Shown here in pieces: positions 46,853-55,556 of a stretch of 64,000 nt of DNA. The DNA is from Bradyrhizobium diazoefficiens (lineage in GTDB: Bacteria > Pseudomonadota > Alphaproteobacteria > Rhizobiales > Xanthobacteraceae), in the NCBI RefSeq assembly GCF_018129965.1, contig NZ_JAFCKW010000002.1, forward strand, positions 668,572 through 732,571, given 5' to 3'. Numbering within the stretch: position 1 is the stretch's first letter; every line of letters starts with the position of its first letter. The position numbers and the translations under genes are program-made. The notes under the pieces were generated by a model. That model worked only from the letters and a program-made list of their open reading frames with translations, did not search any database and had not been told where the DNA came from.

Positions 46853-47668
46853 ATGGAAGGACAGGTCGAGGGCAAGGTCGCGCTGGTGACGGGCGGCGCT
46901 TCCGGCATTGGCGAGGCGATCGTCGAATTGTTCGCGCGCGAGGGCGCGACGGTCGTCATCTCGGACATCGACGAGTTGAGGGGACCTGATCTCGCCCAGC
47001 GCGTGACGAAGGCGGGCGGCAAGGCGATCTTCCTGGAGCAGGACGTCACCAGCGAGGAGCGCTGGATCGAGATCGTCGCCGAGATCGCCAAGCGCTACGG
47101 TCGGCTCGACATCATGGTGTCCAACGCCGGCATCGGCATCGGCATTGCCGTGCCGTCGATCGTCGACATGACGCTCAGTGACTGGCGCAAGCAGAACGCG
47201 ATCAACCTCGATGGTGTGTTTCTATCGGTGAAACATTGCCTGCCCCTGATGCGCAAGACCGGCGGCGGTTCGATCGTCATGATGTCCTCGCTGGCGGGCC
47301 TGCGCGGCGCGCCCGGGTTGTCTGCCTATTCGGCGACCAAGGGCGGCGTGCGGCTGTTCGCAAAGTCGATCGCGATGGAATGCGCGGCGGCGGGCGACGG
47401 CATCCGCGTCAATTCCGTTCATCCCGGCATCATCGACACGCCGATCTGGGGCAAGATCCCGACGGGCGCGACAGGCGCCGGCCAGAACGCGCCGATCGAC
47501 CCCGAGGAGCGCGCCCGCCTGGTCGCGCCGCTCGGCCGCGCCGGCCACGCCGCGGAGATCGCCTCCGGCGTGCTGTATCTGGCCTCGGATGCCTCGCGCT
47601 ACGTCACCGGCAGCGAACTCGTGATCGACGGCGGCATGAACGCCGGCGGCGTGTCGCGGCGGCAATAG
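46853..47668 (+). CDS. SDR-family oxidoreductase
   Basis: A 271-aa classical short-chain dehydrogenase. The cofactor motif is TGGASGIG (about 13-20), then SNAGIGIG, catalytic Ser in MMSSLAG, and YSATK. It ends ELVIDGGMNAGG. The family member most resembles the cyclopentanol or 3-alpha-hydroxysteroid dehydrogenase type, but substrate is open. AAGGGAG precedes the ATG at 46853; the longer frame begins 18 codons upstream without one. Confidence 0.9.
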   Translation: MEGQVEGKVALVTGGASGIGEAIVELFAREGATVVISDIDELRGPDLAQRVTKAGGKAIFLEQDVTSEERWIEIVAEIAKRYGRLDIMVSNAGIGIGIAVPSIVDMTLSDWRKQNAINLDGVFLSVKHCLPLMRKTGGGSIVMMSSLAGLRGAPGLSAYSATKGGVRLFAKSIAMECAAAGDGIRVNSVHPGIIDTPIWGKIPTGATGAGQNAPIDPEERARLVAPLGRAGHAAEIASGVLYLASDASRYVTGSELVIDGGMNAGGVSRRQ

Positions 47669-47777
47669 GCCGCCGCGCGGACTGCGAGGGGCAGGGCGGC
47701 GCTTGGCAGGGGCTGACGCGCGAGCGTCGGCCCTGTACAAGGCGGACAGCTTTCGACCGACAAAGGTGTCCTTCGCC

Positions 47778-48575
47778 ATGGCGCACAGCCTTCACTCGTC
47801 GTCTCCCGCGCCTGAGCCCGTCCGCTCGAACCGGCCGGATCTCACCACCGACGCGATCCGCACCGCGCGCGAGGACCTCGCCGCCTGCTTCCGCATGGCC
47901 GCGCGCAACGGTTTCGAAGAGGGCATCTGCAATCACTTCTCGGCAGTGGTGCCGGGCCATGACGAACTGTTTCTCGTCAATCCTTATGGCTATGCCTTCC
48001 GCGAACTGACCGCGTCAAAACTGCTGATCTGCGATTTCCACGGCCATGTGCTCGACGGCGAGGGCGTGCCCGAGGCGACAGCGTTCTACATCCATGCCGA
48101 GATGCACAAGCGCCTGCCGCGCGCCAAGGTCGCGTTCCACACCCACATGCCCTACGCGACCGCATTGTCGATGACGGAGGGCGATCCGCTGATCTGGGCC
48201 GGCCAGACCGCGCTGAAATTCTACGGCCGCACCGCGGTCGACCGTGACTACAACGGCCTTGCGCTCGACAACCGCGAGGGCGCGCGCATCGCCGCCGCCG
48301 TCGGCGATGCCGACATCGTCTTCATGAAGCATCACGGCGTGATGGTGCTGGCCCCGACCATCGCGGAGGCCTGGGACGACCTCTATTACCTCGAACGCGC
48401 CGCCGAGGTGCAGGTGCTGGCGATGTCGACGGGGCGAAAGGTGCTGCCGGTCGATCCGGCGATTGCCGCCGAGACCTACAGGCAGATGCGCGAAGGCGAT
48501 TCCGAATCCGCGCGGCTGCACCTTGCGGCCGTGCGTCGCCAGCTCGATGCGGAAGAGCCGCAGTACAGGCACTAG
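47778..48575 (+). CDS. class II aldolase/adducin-family protein
   Basis: A 265-aa protein of the class II aldolase fold (fuculose-phosphate aldolase relatives). Metal-binding histidines are visible in FHTHMPYA and KHHGVMVL; an acidic partner lies in the FYIHAEMHKR helix. In eukaryotic adducin-type relatives the catalytic residues are lost, but here they are kept. A possible aldolase or decarboxylase of unknown substrate. The ATG at 47778 has AAAGGTG upstream. Confidence 0.87.
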   Translation: MAHSLHSSSPAPEPVRSNRPDLTTDAIRTAREDLAACFRMAARNGFEEGICNHFSAVVPGHDELFLVNPYGYAFRELTASKLLICDFHGHVLDGEGVPEATAFYIHAEMHKRLPRAKVAFHTHMPYATALSMTEGDPLIWAGQTALKFYGRTAVDRDYNGLALDNREGARIAAAVGDADIVFMKHHGVMVLAPTIAEAWDDLYYLERAAEVQVLAMSTGRKVLPVDPAIAAETYRQMREGDSESARLHLAAVRRQLDAEEPQYRH

Positions 48576-48594
48576 GTATTGGTGCCTTAACCCC

Positions 48595-48664
48595 GATGGA
48601 GCGAAGCGCAATCCGGAGGCGTTATCCGCGGAAGCAACGTCCCGCATTACGCTTGCGCTCCATC
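48595..48664. repeat. palindromic repeat between convergent genes
   Basis: GATGGAGCGAAGCGCAAT (48595-48612) pairs imperfectly with ATTACGCTTGCGCTCCATC (48646-48664). The arms enclose about 33 bases. The GATGGAGCGAAGCGCAATCCGG wording is a common Bradyrhizobium extragenic repeat. Confidence 0.75.
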
Positions 48665-48683
48665 CTGGCTAGGAAAGCCGGGG

Positions 48684-49913
48684 CTAGGAGCCTTGCCGCA
48701 ACTTTGCCAGCACCTTCAGCCCGCCATATCCATCGGCGGGCGTGAGTCCCGCGCGCAGCTGAAAATCCTTGATCGCCTTCATGGTGTCGTTGCCGACGCG
48801 GCCGTCGGTGCCGCCGGTGTCGAAGCCGGCCTTGGTCAGCCGCGTCTGCATCTCCTGCACCTCGGCGAGCGTCAGCGCGCGTTCGGAGCCGGGAAAGGGC
48901 TGGATGAAGGGCGGCGCGCCGAGGCAGCGGTCGCCGAGATGGCAGATCGCGAGCGCATAGTTCATCGAGGGATTGTAGCTCTTCACCGCGTTGAAGTTCG
49001 GTCCGAGCAGGAAGGACGGCCCGCCCGCGACCGGCGTCCACAGTTGCGCGGATGCGTTCGGCTGCGGGAACGGCTGTCCGTCGGCGCGGGTGACACCTGC
49101 CGCCTGCCACGCCGCGTAGGTGCGGCTCCCGCTCGCCTCGCCGGACGCGCGCACTTCGTAGCCCCAATGCTCGCCGCGGCGCCATTTGCCGCGGTTGACG
49201 AGGTATTTTGCGGTTGATCCCAGCGCGTCGTCGGGCTTGCCGAACGGCGAGACCTTGCCGTCGCCGTCATAATCGATGCCGACATTGAGCCAGACCTCCG
49301 GCATCCATTGCGAATGCCCCATCGCACCCGCCCACGAGCCCTGCATCTCCTCCGGCGTGCTCCAGCCCTTATCGACGATGCGCAGCGCGTTGATCAGCTC
49401 GGTCTCCCAATAGGCCTTGCGGCGCGGCTCGTTCCAGGCGAGGGCGGCGAGCGAGGGAAACACCGGCGTCATGTGGTTCTGCTGCACCAGCGGATCGCCA
49501 TAGGCCGACTCCACGCCCCACAGCGCCAGCAGCGTGCCGCGCTCGACGCCGAAATCGCGCTCGATGCGTGCGAGCAGCGCCTCGTTGTTTTTCAGCGCGA
49601 TCTTGCCGTTGATGATGCGCCAGTCGGAGACGCGGCGGTTGATGTATTGCCAGATCTGTTCGTGGAATTCGGGCTGGTTGCGCATCTGTTTGAACACGCT
49701 CATGTCCGGCTCGACCCGCGCCATCGCGCGATGCCAGGTCGCAGCCGAAATACCCTTGGCCATCGCACGCGCACGAAAACTCTCGCGCCATTCCTCGAAG
49801 CCGGGAGGCGCTGCGATGGCCTGCGTCGGCAAGGCAATCAGGGTGGCCGCGCTGGCTACGGATTGCAGCAGGGTGCGGCGGCTCAGATGGGCCGAGGAAT
49901 CAGACTGTTTCAT
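48684..49913 (-). CDS. lytic murein transglycosylase with peptidoglycan-binding domain
   Basis: A 409-aa MltB/SltB-type enzyme that cleaves glycan strands in the periplasm. An SRRTLLQSVASAATLIA N-terminal segment looks like a Tat or Sec signal. The catalytic Glu135 is in WGVESAYGDP, followed by GAMGHSQWMPEVW and the Ca-loop-like DYDGDGKVSPF. A C-terminal peptidoglycan-binding repeat is present (LTLAEVQEMQTRLTKAGFDTGG...). It is convergent with the aldolase gene. Confidence 0.93.
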   Translation of the reverse strand: MKQSDSSAHLSRRTLLQSVASAATLIALPTQAIAAPPGFEEWRESFRARAMAKGISAATWHRAMARVEPDMSVFKQMRNQPEFHEQIWQYINRRVSDWRIINGKIALKNNEALLARIERDFGVERGTLLALWGVESAYGDPLVQQNHMTPVFPSLAALAWNEPRRKAYWETELINALRIVDKGWSTPEEMQGSWAGAMGHSQWMPEVWLNVGIDYDGDGKVSPFGKPDDALGSTAKYLVNRGKWRRGEHWGYEVRASGEASGSRTYAAWQAAGVTRADGQPFPQPNASAQLWTPVAGGPSFLLGPNFNAVKSYNPSMNYALAICHLGDRCLGAPPFIQPFPGSERALTLAEVQEMQTRLTKAGFDTGGTDGRVGNDTMKAIKDFQLRAGLTPADGYGGLKVLAKLRQGS

Positions 49914-50127
49914 GGCCGTAGTCTAGCGGGAAACATGGCCAGTGTGAGCCGGTTCCTGGAGCGCCGATAGCCGCGTGCGCTTGATGCATCGGCCGAGACC
50001 TGGCAGGGCGGCGAGGTTAAGAAAGTGTTGATGTGCGGCCAGGGCTCGCGTGCACCGAGCTGGATATCCCGATTTTCAAGCCTGTGATTTTACTGTCGGT
50101 TCGGTTCCGTCTGCGCATGATGGGATC

Positions 50128-50310
50128 ATGCGAGAGTTGTTCGACATCATTCGTGGCAATCCCTGGCCGTTCGGCGCAGGGCTTCTCGTCGTGATCCTGA
50201 TGATCGTCGCCGAGAACTTCGGCCGAGGCATTCATGGCGACGGCGAGGGTGGCGGCGACTTCCTTGATGTCGGCGGATGCGACGGCGGCGGGGACGGAGG
50301 AGGCGACTAG
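50128..50310 (+). CDS. small membrane protein with Gly/Asp-rich tail
   Basis: A 60-aa frame starting MRELFDIIRGNPWPFG, with one hydrophobic helix (LLVVILMIVA) and then a tail of Gly/Asp/Cys ending CDGGGDGGGD. Glycine-rich ends of this kind occur in small secreted or membrane proteins. No ribosome site is clear; frames run eight bases short of the marR stop on the other strand. Function unknown. Confidence 0.5.
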   Translation: MRELFDIIRGNPWPFGAGLLVVILMIVAENFGRGIHGDGEGGGDFLDVGGCDGGGDGGGD

Positions 50311-50317
50311 GCCTCGC

Positions 50318-50839
50318 CTAGTCCTCCTGCAAATCGGCGGCGATGCCGGCCAGCCAGCGGCGAATGCTTGCCTCGGCCTTGGCATCCAGGCCGGCAGCAA
50401 GGCGCTTTTCCAATGCGATCACGCGTTCCCGGCACGCCTTGAGCAGCGTCGTACCGCGTTGTGTCAGCGTCCACTGTTGGATCCGCCCGTGGACCGGGTG
50501 GGGCGTCATCTCGATGGCGCCATCGCGCTCGAGGTTCCGGATGATCACGCCGACCGTCTGCGGGGTCAGGAAGGTAAGGCGCGCGACGTCGGCTCCGGAT
50601 AGCCCCGGATAGGCGTTCAGCATCGTCAGTACCGCGAATTGCGGCGAGGTCACGCCGAGATCGGCAAGTGTCCGTTCCATCGTCAGCCGGACGGCGGCAT
50701 GAGCCTGGCGCAGGAGATAGCCGAGATAACCCTCTTCGCCGCGTTTGCCTTCGCCCGGAGCGGGGACACGAACGGCGGCAGGCTCGGCGGCTTTGCGCCG
50801 GGATTTCGATCTCGTGATATTGGGCGTCTTGCGTAACAT
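50318..50839 (-). CDS. MarR-family transcriptional regulator
   Basis: A 173-aa winged-helix regulator. The first ~35 residues are a basic extension; the MarR fold follows (YLLRQAHAAVRLTME ... FAVLTMLNAYPGLSGADVARLTFLTPQTVGVIIRNLERDGAIEMTPHPVHGRIQQWTLTQRG). The start codon at 50839 overlaps the first of two operator-like dyads, pointing to autoregulation. It is divergent from an AhpD-like gene, the likely target operon. Confidence 0.92.
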   Translation of the reverse strand: MLRKTPNITRSKSRRKAAEPAAVRVPAPGEGKRGEEGYLGYLLRQAHAAVRLTMERTLADLGVTSPQFAVLTMLNAYPGLSGADVARLTFLTPQTVGVIIRNLERDGAIEMTPHPVHGRIQQWTLTQRGTTLLKACRERVIALEKRLAAGLDAKAEASIRRWLAGIAADLQED

Positions 50840-50873
50840 GTAAGTGCTCTTATAAGATGTAAGCAGTCTTACA
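50839..50873. promoter_or_regulatory. tandem MarR operator candidates
   Basis: TGTAAG-tgct-CTTATA (50839-50854) and TGTAAG-cagt-CTTACA (50858-50873) are two 16-bp dyads of the same design, 19 bases apart. The second is a perfect inverted repeat. Site 1 overlaps the marR start codon, and site 2 lies 20 bases before the ahpD-like start, so one protein could block both directions. Confidence 0.75.
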
Positions 50874-50893
50874 ATAACACGAGGTGTACGGCC

Positions 50894-51373
50894 ATGTCAC
50901 ACGCGCGCAGCGAATATGAGGATTTCAGGCGGATCGCGCCCGATGCGTATGATCTGGTTCTGGCGCTGGGCCAGCTGGCGGCCAAGGCCGGCCTCGACAA
51001 GCAACTGCTCGAGCTGGTCAAGCTGCGCGCCTCGCAGATCAACGGCTGCGCCTTCTGCGTGCAGCATCACATCCTGGTCTCCGAGCGCATCGGCGTGCCC
51101 GTGGACAAGCTCAATCTGGTCGCGGTCTGGCGGGAGGCGCCGATCTTTTCCGCGCACGAACGTGCCGCGCTGGCGTGGGCCGAGGCGCTGACCCTCTTGC
51201 CCAACGGCGTCAGCGAGGAGGTCCATGCGGAGGCGAGCCGCCAATTCTCCGAGACCGAGCTCATGTATCTCACCTCGGCGATTGCCTCGATCAATGTCTG
51301 GAACCGCTTTGGCGCGGCGTATCGCTGGACGCCGGCGAAGCGGCCGGTCACAGCGAATGCGGCCGCATCCTGA
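50894..51373 (+). CDS. AhpD-like carboxymuconolactone-decarboxylase family protein
   Basis: A 159-aa protein with the CxxC...H redox motif INGCAFCVQHH (Cys52, Cys55, His near 59), the hallmark of AhpD-type peroxidase-linked members, and no decarboxylase signature. It probably reduces peroxides or partners a peroxiredoxin. The gene starts 20 bases after the second MarR dyad and is followed by a cupin gene 30 bases later. Confidence 0.88.
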   Translation: MSHARSEYEDFRRIAPDAYDLVLALGQLAAKAGLDKQLLELVKLRASQINGCAFCVQHHILVSERIGVPVDKLNLVAVWREAPIFSAHERAALAWAEALTLLPNGVSEEVHAEASRQFSETELMYLTSAIASINVWNRFGAAYRWTPAKRPVTANAAAS

Positions 51374-51403
51374 TTGCAGCGAGTGAACAAGGGGAGGTAT
51401 GTC

Positions 51404-51907
51404 ATGACCGCGATGAGTTTGGCCAGCATGCAGCGTCCGCTGCCGTCACGTCCGATGGCGATGGCCGTCGTCGGCGGCCTCGCCTGCGCCCTTGCGATCG
51501 GCAAGGCCTATCCGGTGACGATGGATACGCATTCCGGCGCGCTGGTGCCGCTCTGCGCGACGGCGGCAGAGAACTCTCCGCTCGACAAGGTCGAGCCGAT
51601 CGGCTCCTACGCGCTGCCCAACGTGCCGGGGCAGCGCGTCACCATCGTGCGCGTGTCCTACGGTCCCGGGGGATCTTCGCGGCCGCACCGCCACGCGGGC
51701 TCGGTGACTGCCTACATCACCAAGGGCGAGATCCGCTCCCAACTCGGCGGCGGTCCGGTCGAGACATTCGGAGTCGGCCAGTCGTTCTTCGAGCCGCCCG
51801 GTTCGACACATCTTGTCTCGGCCAACGCGAGCGCCACGGAGCCAGCGGAGTTGATCGCGGTGTTTGTGGCGGACGAGGGCGCGCAACTGACGACCTATCT
51901 GGAATAG
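51404..51907 (+). CDS. cupin-domain protein
   Basis: A 167-aa protein with an N-terminal hydrophobic stretch (about residues 15-35) and a cupin barrel containing RPHRHAGSVTAYITKGEIRSQLGGG and a second motif GQSFFEPPGSTHLVSAN. Metal-binding His residues are present in both motifs. It could be exported or membrane anchored. GGGGAGG precedes the ATG at 51404. In one operon with the AhpD-like gene under MarR. Confidence 0.87.
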   Translation: MTAMSLASMQRPLPSRPMAMAVVGGLACALAIGKAYPVTMDTHSGALVPLCATAAENSPLDKVEPIGSYALPNVPGQRVTIVRVSYGPGGSSRPHRHAGSVTAYITKGEIRSQLGGGPVETFGVGQSFFEPPGSTHLVSANASATEPAELIAVFVADEGAQLTTYLE

Positions 51908-52108
51908 TGCGCCTTCGCAGTCCTTAGAATGCGTCCAGCAGGCTCATGGCGGCCAGGTCGATCCTCATCGCCTCAATCGCTGCCACGCAGCGGAGCTGGA
52001 GTATTGGACTGTCGGAACAGCAACGGCGCCGACAAGCAATTCAAGCGCGCCCGAGATAAGCGCCTCCGCCGTCCATTCGATGTTGCCGGCGATTGAGCGA
52101 GCAAGGCG

Positions 52109-53710
52109 TCAATTCTCTTCGCCGCTCGATCCTTCGCGCAGGTCCGGCTTGATGACGTCCTCCGGCATCGCATGTGCCACCGGCTGTGACGTGACTGCGA
52201 TCTCCGGGCCCACCTCGCGGCCGCGGGCGCGGATCAGCCGCTCGTAAGCGGAGACCAGCGTGTTGTAGGGGCTGACCCAGATCCAGCCATCGCGGGTGAA
52301 CACCTGCACATCGAAATGCAGATGCATCGACGTGCCGGCCGGATGGTCGAGATAGTTCGAGACCACGCCGATCTTCTCGCCCTCCGCGACGAGGCGTCCG
52401 TTGAGCACGCCGTCCGCGTTCATCGCCTGCGGGTTCATGTGCATGTAGCGGAAGCGCATGTGCTCGGTTCGACTGTTGATCTCGAGGGTCGCCGCCTGGT
52501 CCTTGGCGCCGCGGATCACGATGGCGTCGCGCACGGCGACGACAGCGCGCTGCTTGGGATCGCAGGGCTCGTGGCCCTCGCCGGGCTGCGGGCAATCGGC
52601 GGCGCGGATATCCTCGCCCTGGTGGCCGTAACCGCTCGCGCACTGCCAGACCTCGAAGCTGCGTGATTCGCAGAAATTGTCGCGCCAGGCATAGGCGGTG
52701 GGACCGTCACTCTTGTCGCGCTTGCCGTAGGATTGCGAGCGAACGAACGCAGGTGCCTTCTCGAGCGGAAACCGGATCTGGGCATAGGCCATCACGTCGG
52801 GATGGCCGGCCTTGTTGCGATGGCCGGTGTTCGGGATGATGTCGCCGCTCGGCCGGTAGCTGAAATCCGCCGAACGCGCCGCAGGACGATCGATGATGCT
52901 GGAGGCCGTGTCCGTCAGCGGCCGCATGCGCTGGCCGCCGGCGATCCGCAGCGCTTTCAGGAAGCGTTCCGCCACCGGATAGGCCTCTTTGCACGCGAGC
53001 CGTCGCGGCTTGGCGACGCTGTCGAGGCACTGGACCGACACCACATAGGCGACGCCAAAACGCGTGAAAGCGTAGCGGACATAACCTTCCCGGATGAACC
53101 TGCGCAGGTCCGGATAGGTGGCCGCGAGCGGCTTGACTGGCTCGCCCTTGCCGCCGGCGGGATCGGCGATGTCGTAGATCAGGGCCGAGCCGGTGATCTG
53201 CACCTCCACGGGCCTTGCATAGACGCGGCCCGGCATGCCGTCACCGGCGCCGGGTTCGAACGAAAAGCTCGCGCTGTAGCCGGCGGGGCCGGCATCGAAC
53301 ACGTCCACGGGATTGAAATCGGCCTGATAGTGCGACAGGGACAGCGTCGCCGGCGCGCCGCGACGCTGCGCCTCGACATAGGCTGCTGCATCGAACGGCA
53401 GCAGCACAGGCACGGAGCTGCGGGCGATGCCGGTGAAGAATTGAGAGGAGACCGCATTGAGCTGCACCAGCGCCGGCATCGCACGCGGATCGTACCGCGA
53501 CACCGAACGGCGGGGCGCGAAGATGAAGTCGCCCGCGATCATGGGGCGGCTGTTGATCTCAGTGCGGAGCTGATCGAGCGCTGCGCGCCAATCGACGCGC
53601 AGGGCTGTGAGTGAAGGGCTACGGATTTCGTCCGCGGCGAGCGGTGAGGCAGTGAGGAGCGGCAGCGACGCCAGAAGCAGTGAGACGAAGCGGAAACTCT
53701 GCCCAACCAC
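52109..53710 (-). CDS. M23-family (LytM-type) metallopeptidase
   Basis: A 533-aa secreted protein. A signal peptide ends near residue 26. A long region (~30-360) of unknown fold with several cysteines precedes the LytM domain. GYGHQGEDIRAADC supplies one metal-ligand His and SMHLHFDVQ the HxH motif, so the core ligands appear kept. It would cut peptide crosslinks of peptidoglycan or anchor to them. The start is GTG at 53710, with GGCGAG just upstream. Confidence 0.87.
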   Translation of the reverse strand: MVGQSFRFVSLLLASLPLLTASPLAADEIRSPSLTALRVDWRAALDQLRTEINSRPMIAGDFIFAPRRSVSRYDPRAMPALVQLNAVSSQFFTGIARSSVPVLLPFDAAAYVEAQRRGAPATLSLSHYQADFNPVDVFDAGPAGYSASFSFEPGAGDGMPGRVYARPVEVQITGSALIYDIADPAGGKGEPVKPLAATYPDLRRFIREGYVRYAFTRFGVAYVVSVQCLDSVAKPRRLACKEAYPVAERFLKALRIAGGQRMRPLTDTASSIIDRPAARSADFSYRPSGDIIPNTGHRNKAGHPDVMAYAQIRFPLEKAPAFVRSQSYGKRDKSDGPTAYAWRDNFCESRSFEVWQCASGYGHQGEDIRAADCPQPGEGHEPCDPKQRAVVAVRDAIVIRGAKDQAATLEINSRTEHMRFRYMHMNPQAMNADGVLNGRLVAEGEKIGVVSNYLDHPAGTSMHLHFDVQVFTRDGWIWVSPYNTLVSAYERLIRARGREVGPEIAVTSQPVAHAMPEDVIKPDLREGSSGEEN

Positions 53711-53762
53711 TGTCTCGCCCCCCGGCGGCGCCTGATCTGATCCCCTGGATTTGTCCTGCGCC

Positions 53763-54329
53763 TCAGTCCTTGGCGCGCTCGGAGTAGGAACCGTCTTCGG
53801 TCATCACCACGATGCGGGTGCCGACGGCGATGTGCGGCGGCACGGTGGTGCGCACGCCGTTGGAGAGCACCGCGGGCTTGTAAGAAGACGATGCGGTCTG
53901 GCCCTTTGTCACCGGTTCGGTCTCGACCACTTCCAGCGTCACGCGCTGCGGCAGCGCGATCGAGACCGGGTTGGTGCCGTGCAGTGACAGCTTGACCGTC
54001 ATGCTCTCCTGAAGATAGGAGGCCGCGTCGCCGACGACGTCTTTGGAGACCTGGACCTGATCGTAGGTTTCCGGGTTCATGAAGTGATAGCCGTCGCCAT
54101 CTTCATACAGGAAGGTGTAGTTGCGCTCTTCGATGGTGGCCTTTTCGACCTGGTCGGTGGTCTTGTAGCGTTCGGAGATCTTTACCCCGTCCGAGATTCG
54201 GCGCATTTCGATCTGGCTGACCGGTGTGCCCTTGCCGGGATGGATGTTCTCGGCGCTCACGACGACATAAAGCTTGCCGTCTTGCTCGATCACGTTGCCC
54301 TTGCGAATAGAACTGGCGATGACTCTCAA
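53763..54329 (-). CDS. efp: elongation factor P
   Basis: A 188-aa EF-P, which rescues ribosomes stalled at polyproline. The HPGKGTP loop with the modified lysine at residue 33 (Lys34 in E. coli) is intact, and the [11 protein letters not shown] segment is typical. The start is TTG at 54329: [12 protein letters not shown] matches the family N-terminus, no ATG fits, and AGGAAA lies upstream. epmA and epmB, whose products beta-lysylate this lysine, are divergent next door. Confidence 0.96.
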   Translation of the reverse strand: MRVIASSIRKGNVIEQDGKLYVVVSAENIHPGKGTPVSQIEMRRISDGVKISERYKTTDQVEKATIEERNYTFLYEDGDGYHFMNPETYDQVQVSKDVVGDAASYLQESMTVKLSLHGTNPVSIALPQRVTLEVVETEPVTKGQTASSSYKPAVLSNGVRTTVPPHIAVGTRIVVMTEDGSYSERAKD

Positions 54330-54491
54330 AGCTTTATTTCCTGCTTGCTTGGCCCGGCTCCGGCCAGGACGTGGTCAAATTGATGGGGGACCTGGGGCCT
54401 CAAATCGGACCGGGGCACCCGTTTCGGGCCGCAACATACGCATTTTGTCGTTGAATGCCAGCATTTTGCTGGCCTGCCGGGCGGTCGGTTG

Positions 54492-55556
54492 ATGGTTGGG
54501 GACAAGGCCATTTCGCCGTTCTGGTCACCCTCGCGGCATCTCGACCGCCGACCGTTCCTCCAGGCCAGGGGGGCCATTACCGGGGCCCTGCGGGCCTTTT
54601 TCGCCGAGCAGGGGTTTATCGAGGTCGAAACCTCCGTTCTCCAGGTCTCACCCGGCAATGAGACCCACCTTCATGCGCCCCGGACCGAGATTTTGCGGCC
54701 CGACGGCAGCAGGGCCAGCCGCTATTTGAGGACCTCCCCGGAATTCGCCTGCAAGAAGCTGCTGGCGGCCGGGGAGGAGCGGATTTTCGAGTTCGCCCGG
54801 GTATTTCGGGATCGCGAGCGCGGTGACCTGCATTTGCCCGAATTCACCATGCTGGAGTGGTATCGGGCCGGCGCCCCCTATGACGCCATCATGGCCGACA
54901 CCATTGTTGTGATCGCCCGCGCAGCCCAGGCGGCCGGAATCGGAACGTTCTCCTTCCGCGGCCGGACCGCCGATCCCTTCGCCGAGCCGGAGCTTGTGAC
55001 CGTCGCAAGCGCCTTCGAGCGGTTCGCCGGCATTGACCTGCTGTCGACAATCTCCGGCAGCGAGGGTAATCGTGCCGCGCTTGCCGAGGCCGCCGGCAGC
55101 AAGGTCCGCTTGGCCCGGGATGACACCTGGTCGGACATCTTCAGCAAGGTCCTGGTCGAGCACGTCGAGCCGAAGCTGGGGCAGAGCCGTTTGACCATCC
55201 TGTGCGAATACCCGTCTCCAGAAGCGGCGCTGGCGCGGGTGAAGAGCGATGACCCACGGGTCGCAGAGCGGTTCGAGGTCTATGCCTGCGGCGTCGAACT
55301 CGCCAACGGCTTTGGCGAACTGACCGACGCGGGGGAGCAGCGCAAGCGCTTCACGGAGTCGATGGCGGAGAAGCAGCGCCGCTACGGCGAGGCTTATCCG
55401 CTGGACGAGGACTTTCTGGCCGCGGTCGCCGCAATGCCGGAGGCGAGCGGCGTCGCGCTCGGCTTCGACCGGCTGGTGATGTTGGCGAGCGGTGCGTCGC
55501 GGATTGATCAGGTGGTATGGACACCCCCTGCAGATGAAATGTTTATCGAGACATGA
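54492..55556 (+). CDS. epmA: EF-P lysine ligase EpmA (PoxA/GenX)
   Basis: A 354-aa paralogue of the catalytic domain of lysyl-tRNA synthetase without an anticodon-binding domain; it joins (R)-beta-lysine to EF-P. Class II motifs are visible: RPFLQARGAITGALRAFF, motif 2 FEFARVFRDRERGDLHLPEFTMLEWY and motif 3 GVALGFDRLVML. A TTG one codon upstream is an alternative start. It overlaps epmB by four bases. Confidence 0.94.
   Translation: MVGDKAISPFWSPSRHLDRRPFLQARGAITGALRAFFAEQGFIEVETSVLQVSPGNETHLHAPRTEILRPDGSRASRYLRTSPEFACKKLLAAGEERIFEFARVFRDRERGDLHLPEFTMLEWYRAGAPYDAIMADTIVVIARAAQAAGIGTFSFRGRTADPFAEPELVTVASAFERFAGIDLLSTISGSEGNRAALAEAAGSKVRLARDDTWSDIFSKVLVEHVEPKLGQSRLTILCEYPSPEAALARVKSDDPRVAERFEVYACGVELANGFGELTDAGEQRKRFTESMAEKQRRYGEAYPLDEDFLAAVAAMPEASGVALGFDRLVMLASGASRIDQVVWTPPADEMFIET

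Noticed and set aside
51908..52108. Possible short minus-strand frame just past the M23 gene (IEWTAEALISGALELL)
   Set aside because: No start codon before a stop in that frame and no ribosome site.
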